A stretch of DNA of 61,025 nucleotides from an uncultured Eubacterium sp. (GTDB taxonomy: Bacteria; Bacillota; Clostridia; Peptostreptococcales; Anaerovoracaceae): assembly GCA_937894585.1 (NCBI GenBank), contig CALBGO010000027.1, positions 1 through 61,025 on the forward strand. The letters are read 5' to 3'. Within the stretch, counting starts at the first letter, position 1; every line of letters begins with the position of its first letter. Positions 56,571-61,025 of this stretch are shown here, piece after piece. Below the pieces are notes generated by a model, which was not told where the DNA came from, did not search any database, and saw nothing but the letters and a program-made list of their open reading frames with translations. Both the position numbers and the translations under genes were made by a program.

Positions 56571-56584
56571 CAACACTCCTTGTC

Positions 56585-57430
56585 TTAATCTGTAATTTCT
56601 TTCAAAGCAAAAGGTACATAATCCGCAATATCAGAGGCGGTAAGTCCGCGCACACCCAGCTTTTCGGAGGCCAGATCACCTGCTCTTCCATGTATATACA
56701 CACCGGCTCTTGCCGCATCCTGCGCTGTAAGTCCCTGCCCCGCCAGAGATGTAATAATCCCTGTCAATGTATCACCGGAGCCGGCTGTTGCCATTCCGGG
56801 ATTCCCTGTAGTATTAGTATATGCCTCTTTATCCGAAAGAGCTACCAAAGTGGCAGGTCCCTTCACTACGGCAATGCAGCCAAACTTCTCAAAAAGAGCC
56901 TGTCCGATTTCCGCCTTGCTCAAAGTCTTAAGAGACATTCCAAGAAGCCTTGCGGCTTCCCCGAGATGAGGCGTCAAAATCACCTGCGCCCGTGTGTTTT
57001 TCAAGCTTCTCTGCAGACTGCTATCCTGCGAAACGGCATTCAGTCCGTCCGCGTCAATGATAACGATACCTTTGTAAACATTCAATATCCTTTTCAGGAT
57101 GTTTTTTGTCCTTCTATCAACTCCCATTCCGGGGCCGATTGCCACAGCATCATACCGCGGCAGCTCCCTTTTCGCTTTTTCCCATCGGGTACAGACCGCC
57201 TCCGGCACAGAGCTCTGAAGTACCGGAAAAATCTGTTTTTTCGCACAGACACTGACAAGGCCGCTTCCACATCTTAAGGCTGCCCTTGCGCAGAGGACAG
57301 CAGCGCCGGCCATATCCCGGCTCCCTGCGATAAGCAGAATTCTGCCGCAGTCTCCTTTATGTACACCTTTGGGGCGCTTTCTAATTACAGTATGGACAAA
57401 GCTGCCGTCTGTTAAACCTGTTTTTTTCAT
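56585..57430 (-). CDS. nnrD: ADP-dependent NAD(P)H-hydrate dehydratase
   Basis: A 281-residue carbohydrate-kinase fold enzyme that repairs damaged NADH. It has ILLIAGSRDMAGAAVLCARA, VAIGPGMGVDRRTKNILKRI, VILTPHLGEAARLLGM and the catalytic GMATAGSGDTLTGIITSLAG. The epimerase domain found in fused forms is absent. It is next to mazF, a common pairing in Clostridia. Confidence 0.93.
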   Translation of the reverse strand: MKKTGLTDGSFVHTVIRKRPKGVHKGDCGRILLIAGSRDMAGAAVLCARAALRCGSGLVSVCAKKQIFPVLQSSVPEAVCTRWEKAKRELPRYDAVAIGPGMGVDRRTKNILKRILNVYKGIVIIDADGLNAVSQDSSLQRSLKNTRAQVILTPHLGEAARLLGMSLKTLSKAEIGQALFEKFGCIAVVKGPATLVALSDKEAYTNTTGNPGMATAGSGDTLTGIITSLAGQGLTAQDAARAGVYIHGRAGDLASEKLGVRGLTASDIADYVPFALKEITD

Positions 57431-57447
57431 TTTTTTATAACCTTCGA

Positions 57448-58848
57448 TTATAATCCCAAAATCATCAGTGCCATAGCAAAATAAATGCTCAGGGCGACAA
57501 TATCAGAAACCGAGGAGATTGCCGGATTTGCAATCAGCGCCGGGTCCAGATTCAGTTTTTTCACAAGAAGCGGAATCATACTGCCCAGAATTTTTGCAAA
57601 AATAACGATAAACAACATTGCAAGACACACAGTAAGCGCCACAGCAGGCCCGTTTCCGTCCAGCCAGCAGACTCTGACAAAGTTAATGGAGCTTAGAATC
57701 GCTCCCAAAAGCGCACCGATGCGGATTTCTTTCCATAAAATTTTCAGCACATCGGATGTATCCACTTCGTCAGTAGCAAGACCTCTTATAATCAGGGTTG
57801 CCGCCTGCGATCCGGTATTTCCGCCGGTACCCATCAGCATCGGCATATACGCAACCAGACAGATGATTTCTGACAGTTTGCCTTCGAATCTGGTAATCAG
57901 CATTCCCGTAAACACATAAGCAACCATCAGAATAATCAGCCACGGCAGACGGTTTATCGCATGCTGCCAGACCGACTTATCCAAATACCCCTTATCGGAA
58001 TTCTCAAAGTCTATGACACCGTTCATTCTCTCGATATCTTCTGTGGCTTCTTCTTCCATGACATCCAAAATATCGTCGACTGTAATAATTCCCACAAGAC
58101 GGTGCTCATTATCCACAACCGGAATCGCCAGAAAGCCGTATTTCTTAAAATCCTCTGATACATCCTCCTGGTCGTCCAGTACATTCTCGTACACATAGTC
58201 GGTACGCATAATATTCATAATCTTTGTATCTTCGCCGGAAATTACCAGAGTGCTCAAAGATACAATTCCAATCAGCTTTCTGCCGTTATCCCGCACATAA
58301 CAGGTATAAATCGTCTCGGCATCCATACCGACCTCCCTGATATGTTCCAGTGCCTGACGCACATTCCAGTCTTTTCGGAGGCTGATATAGTCCGGCGTCA
58401 TCAGGCTTCCCGCACTGTTGTCCGGATAATTGAGAAAGGTATTTATCAGTTTTCTTTCGTTTTTCGGGGTTTTTTCGAGAATCCGATCCACCATATTGGC
58501 TGGCAGTTCCTCTAAAATGTCGATTTTATCGTCAAAATCCAGTTCCTTGAGAATAAAATCAATTTCTTTATCTGTAATCGCATTTACAATTTCCACCTGG
58601 TTGTCTGTAGACAGCTCCGAAAACACCTCCGCCGAAACGGCTTTCGGCAGAAGCCTGAACAGAATTATCGTCATGTCGATATCTGTCTCGGCAGTCACAT
58701 CTTCCAGCATATATGCGATATCTACGGCATTAAATTTGAGAAGCTCGTCTCTTGCCTGGAAGTACCTCTTTTCTTCAATAAAGGCAAGTACTTTTTCAAA
58801 AGATTCCTCATAGAGTACATCTGCGTCAATTATCATTCTGCTATCCAT
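57448..58848 (-). CDS. mgtE: Magnesium transporter MgtE
   Basis: A 466-residue channel. The N-terminal superhelical domain (residues 1-145) has FQARDELLKFNAVDIAYMLE. Two CBS domains follow (about 150-275), with AGSLMTPDYISLRKDWNVRQ and GFLAIPVVDNEHRLVGIITV. Five membrane segments follow (about 300-466), including MGTGGNTGSQAATLIIRGLA, which lines the pore. It closes at high intracellular Mg2+. A leader with a short ORF precedes it. Confidence 0.96.
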   Translation of the reverse strand: MDSRMIIDADVLYEESFEKVLAFIEEKRYFQARDELLKFNAVDIAYMLEDVTAETDIDMTIILFRLLPKAVSAEVFSELSTDNQVEIVNAITDKEIDFILKELDFDDKIDILEELPANMVDRILEKTPKNERKLINTFLNYPDNSAGSLMTPDYISLRKDWNVRQALEHIREVGMDAETIYTCYVRDNGRKLIGIVSLSTLVISGEDTKIMNIMRTDYVYENVLDDQEDVSEDFKKYGFLAIPVVDNEHRLVGIITVDDILDVMEEEATEDIERMNGVIDFENSDKGYLDKSVWQHAINRLPWLIILMVAYVFTGMLITRFEGKLSEIICLVAYMPMLMGTGGNTGSQAATLIIRGLATDEVDTSDVLKILWKEIRIGALLGAILSSINFVRVCWLDGNGPAVALTVCLAMLFIVIFAKILGSMIPLLVKKLNLDPALIANPAISSVSDIVALSIYFAMALMILGL

Positions 58849-58927
58849 CGGTCTTTCCTCTCTTTCGTCGGTATTTCCCCGGCACTCTCACTCCGGCAGA
58901 AAATACCGCACCGTTAAGGGAGGGGGA

Positions 58928-59008
58928 TTATCTGTCCTGTGAAGCCAGGGACGGTTTCAAAATCATCAGCAGTATTCGTTTTCGTACAGGCGTAGGCCCA
59001 TTGTCCAT
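58928..59008 (-). CDS. Leader peptide upstream of mgtE, MgtL-like
   Basis: A 26-residue ORF starting MDNGPTPVRKR and ending SLASQDR, with a good SD site (AAAGGGAGTGAAGAC) and a promoter at 59069-59098. The N-terminus combines an acid residue with a Pro-Thr-Pro motif followed by basic residues. Enterobacterial MgtL (leader of the mgtA Mg2+ transporter gene) has the same layout with EPDPTP and then Arg residues, and it senses Mg2+ and proline through ribosome behaviour. The resemblance is short and the organisms are distant, so this is a hypothesis. After the ORF, an imperfect stem (CGGTATTT/AAATACCG at about 58868-58907) precedes mgtE. Confidence 0.55.
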   Translation of the reverse strand: MDNGPTPVRKRILLMILKPSLASQDR

Positions 59009-59068
59009 GTCTTCACTCCCTTTCATAAACACTTCATACAGTTTAAATCGAATATACATTGACATTTT

Positions 59069-59098
59069 ATTATACCGCAGAAACAGGGGCATTGGCAA
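59069..59098 (-). promoter_or_regulatory. mgtE promoter
   Basis: On the minus strand, TTGCCA, 18 bases, TATAAT. Transcription would begin near 59062, giving a leader of about 215 bases that contains the MgtL-like ORF. Confidence 0.65.
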
Positions 59099-59099
59099 C

Positions 59100-59480
59100 C
59101 TTTTTCGGAATCGCCTCGTTAAAGACCCGGGTAAAAAGACCGTAAATTCCCCTTTCCCCTTCTTTCCACAGACAGAATTTCGGTTCGTCTCATCTCATCT
59201 TATCAGAATCTCAGATAATCAGCCTCCCTTCACCGCCTCTCCTCTTTACTTTTTTCTGTACCCTGATTTTCCGTAAAACCCCAAAGCACCGGCACACCAA
59301 AAAAAACAAATTTATTTTCCCGTTTTCCTCATACACACTGACAAAATCGACTGCAATGACCGCATAAACGGTAGCAGCCTTCCTCTGTTTTCCTGTTCAT
59401 AGGTAAATCATTGAAATTCCAGTGATTTTTCCATTTAAAATGTTCTTCAAAAAAAACTTTATATTTACCCGCGCAAACGG
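59100..59480. other. Intergenic region, no gene seen
   Basis: About 380 AT-rich bases between the mgtE and gdhA promoters. One plus-strand open frame here has no SD site and no recognisable product. I find no riboswitch or tRNA. Confidence 0.5.
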
Positions 59481-59509
59481 TTGACTATAAATTGGCAAAG
59501 TGTTATATT
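59481..59509 (+). promoter_or_regulatory. gdhA promoter
   Basis: TTGACT, 17-base spacer, TATATT on the plus strand, about 80 bases before the start of gdhA. This is a near-consensus housekeeping promoter, in keeping with strong expression of the gene. Confidence 0.7.
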
Positions 59510-59590
59510 TGAGATGATGAATACAATATTCAAAAGAATATTGGTTTTACCATTTTTCTAAAATTATCAAAGAGAAAAGAGGAGATTGAA

Positions 59591-60937
59591 ATGGGAAAAT
59601 TAGTTGAGCAGTACATCGAACTTGCCAAGAAAAGAAACCCGGGTGAGCCGGAGTTTTTACAGACTGTAGAAGAAGTTCTTACTTCTATCGAACCTGTTCT
59701 TGAGGCACATCCTGAATATGTGGAAGCCGGCCTTGTTGAAAGACTGATTGAGCCTGAAAGAGGCATCAGCTTCAGAGTTCCTTGGGTTGACGATGAAGGT
59801 AAAGTTCAGGTTAACAGAGGCTATAGATATGAATTTAACAGTGCGCTCGGACCTTACAAAGGCGGTATGAGATTCGCTCCTAATGTATACCCTGGCATTC
59901 TGAAATTCTTAGGTTTTGAACAGATTTTCAAAAACTCTCTGACAGGTCTTCCTATCGGCGGCGGCAAAGGCGGCGCTGACTTCGACCCGAACGGAAAATC
60001 CAACGGCGAAATTATGAGATTCTGCCAGGCTTTCATTTCCGAACTCTACAGACATATCGGTCCTGATACTGACGTTCCTGCAGGTGACCTTGGTGTAGGT
60101 GCAAGAGAAATCGGTTATATGATGGGTCAGTATAAGAAGCTGACTAACAGATATGACGGAACATGGACCGGCAAAGGTACTGCTAACGGCGGTTTAGCAG
60201 GAAGAACTGAAGCTACAGGTTACGGTATCGTATTCTTCGCAAGAGAAATGCTGAAACACTGCGGAGAAGAGCTGGCAGGCAAGACTGTTGCAGTCTCCGG
60301 CTTCGGTAATGTAACATGGGGTACTGTTCAGAAGCTGAACCAGTTAGGCGCTAAAGTTATCACCATTTCCGGACCGGACGGATACATCTACGATCCTGAC
60401 GGTGTAACCGCAGGCGAAAAAGAATCCTATCTGCTGGAACTGCGTGCTTCCGGCAAGAACATCTGCGCACCTTATGCAGACAAGTTCCCTGGAGCTACTT
60501 TCCACGCAGGCAAAAAACCTTGGGAAGTTAAGGCTGACCTGTACATTCCTTGCGCAACTCAGAACGAAATCCACATCGAAGATGCTAAAGCTATGGTTGC
60601 CAACGGATGTAAATATCTGTGCGAAGGCGCTAACATGCCTACCACAAACGAAGCAATCGCTTACTTACAGGAAAACGGCGTAGTTGTAGGTCCTTCCAAG
60701 GCTGCAAATGCCGGCGGCGTTGCATGTTCCTGCCTGGAAATGAGCCAGAACGCACAGCACATCGTATTCTCCGAAGAAGATGTTTACAGACAGCTTGAAG
60801 GTATCATGGTTAACATTCACAAGCTGGCTGCTGATGCTTGCGAAAGATACAACCTCGGATACAACCTGCTTGCAGGCGCTAACATCGCAGGTTTCGAAAG
60901 AGTTGCAGAAGCTATGATGTTACAGGGTATTGTATAA
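59591..60937 (+). CDS. gdhA: Glutamate dehydrogenase, hexameric type
   Basis: A 448-residue enzyme converting 2-oxoglutarate and ammonia to glutamate, or the reverse. Motifs include SALGPYKGGMRFAPNVYPGI (catalytic Lys), LPIGGGKGGADFDPNGKSNG, VPAGDLGVGAREIGYMMGQY, and the dinucleotide fold VAVSGFGNVTWGTVQKLNQL. The length fits the NADP-preferring type, but cofactor use cannot be proven. Codon use is more biased than in neighbours, as expected for a highly expressed gene. SD site GAGGAGATTGAA. Confidence 0.95.
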   Translation: MGKLVEQYIELAKKRNPGEPEFLQTVEEVLTSIEPVLEAHPEYVEAGLVERLIEPERGISFRVPWVDDEGKVQVNRGYRYEFNSALGPYKGGMRFAPNVYPGILKFLGFEQIFKNSLTGLPIGGGKGGADFDPNGKSNGEIMRFCQAFISELYRHIGPDTDVPAGDLGVGAREIGYMMGQYKKLTNRYDGTWTGKGTANGGLAGRTEATGYGIVFFAREMLKHCGEELAGKTVAVSGFGNVTWGTVQKLNQLGAKVITISGPDGYIYDPDGVTAGEKESYLLELRASGKNICAPYADKFPGATFHAGKKPWEVKADLYIPCATQNEIHIEDAKAMVANGCKYLCEGANMPTTNEAIAYLQENGVVVGPSKAANAGGVACSCLEMSQNAQHIVFSEEDVYRQLEGIMVNIHKLAADACERYNLGYNLLAGANIAGFERVAEAMMLQGIV

Positions 60938-60974
60938 AATAAAACGATATCAATACATTTAAAAAGATTGCCTG

Positions 60975-61025
60975 ATCGAGTAGGAGGGAGCGACTAACTC
61001 CCGTCCTCTCACACCACCGTGCGTA
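60975..61025 (-). mobile_element. 3' end of a group II intron, cut by the window edge
   Basis: Read on the minus strand this ends with GGTGTGAGAGGACGGGAG, then TTAGTCGCTCCCTCCTACTC and GAT. This form is very characteristic of the 3' domains (DV/DVI) and end of bacterial group II introns, especially those that insert outside genes. The body and maturase gene should lie to the right of the window. The intron sits 37 bases after gdhA on the opposite strand. Its 3' splice junction is probably near 60975. Confidence 0.7.

Noticed and set aside
58849..59062. M-box (ykoK) magnesium riboswitch before mgtE
   Set aside because: The conserved GGTGAGGCTCCT and GCTGCCC-type core was not found in the leader by eye; the short ORF explains the region better.
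59001..59276. Plus-strand 91-codon frame upstream of gdhA
   Set aside because: No SD site, and it runs antisense through the mgtE promoter and leader; composition is not coding-like.

Overview
The window looks like a spore-forming, low-to-mid GC anaerobe of the Clostridia (Bacillota). Evidence: a cotJ spore-coat operon, PdaA-type cortex deacetylase, YerC, FtsEX with a coiled-coil M23 hydrolase, split transketolase, EndoA-type MazF, and purine-rich Shine-Dalgarno (SD) sites before almost every gene. No species can be named from the sequence alone.

Region 1 (1 to about 38,284) is most of a tailed prophage of the contractile-tail, PBSX/XkdK-like type with an HK97-type head. Its left end lies beyond the window. 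Most genes run on the minus strand. From about 29.1 kb down to 20.8 kb are early genes: small zinc-ribbon proteins, PcfK/PcfJ, DUF3102, a PC4/YdbC-like ssDNA-binding protein, an HUH Rep-like protein, an ArpU/RinA-like late regulator, HicAB and HNH. From 20.4 kb to 2.5 kb is the late operon in standard order: terminase, portal, protease, capsid, connectors, sheath, tube, frameshifted chaperone, tape measure, baseplate, fibres and holin. An antirepressor and an amidase close the left end. From 29.2 to 33.1 kb small plus- and minus-strand genes alternate, and the plus-strand members share a promoter plus 5' hairpin. The immunity switch (33.1 to 34.1 kb) is followed by three likely lysogenic-conversion or recombination genes: a TerB/BRCT protein, a Fic protein and a large serine recombinase.

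The serine recombinase ends two bases from the truncated 5' end of cotJC. The prophage therefore interrupts the third gene of cotJABC after about 34 codons, which is the architecture of a sporulation intervening element. The rest of cotJC should lie left of the window.

Region 2 (38.3 to 61.0 kb) is chromosome, almost all on the minus strand: cotJBA, DUF1836 regulator, pdaA with a two-component system, a DUF4342 membrane protein, an aquaporin, tcdA-recX-PPTase, yerC, S41 protease, recJ, M23 hydrolase, ftsXE, a MinD-like ATPase, a PrcB-like lipoprotein-size protein, transketolase, mazF, nnrD and mgtE. gdhA reads rightward at the end, followed by what looks like the 3' end of a group II intron.

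Most notable observations: prophage in cotJC; a 26-codon leader ORF before mgtE that begins MDNGPTPVRKR, resembling the enterobacterial MgtL Mg2+ sensor peptide; a truncated reverse-transcriptase C-terminus fused to an Ig-domain tail gene (probable relic of a diversity-generating retroelement); a 10-G tract in a leader ORF positioned to control that tail gene by slippage; and the alternating cassette array with its shared promoter and hairpin.
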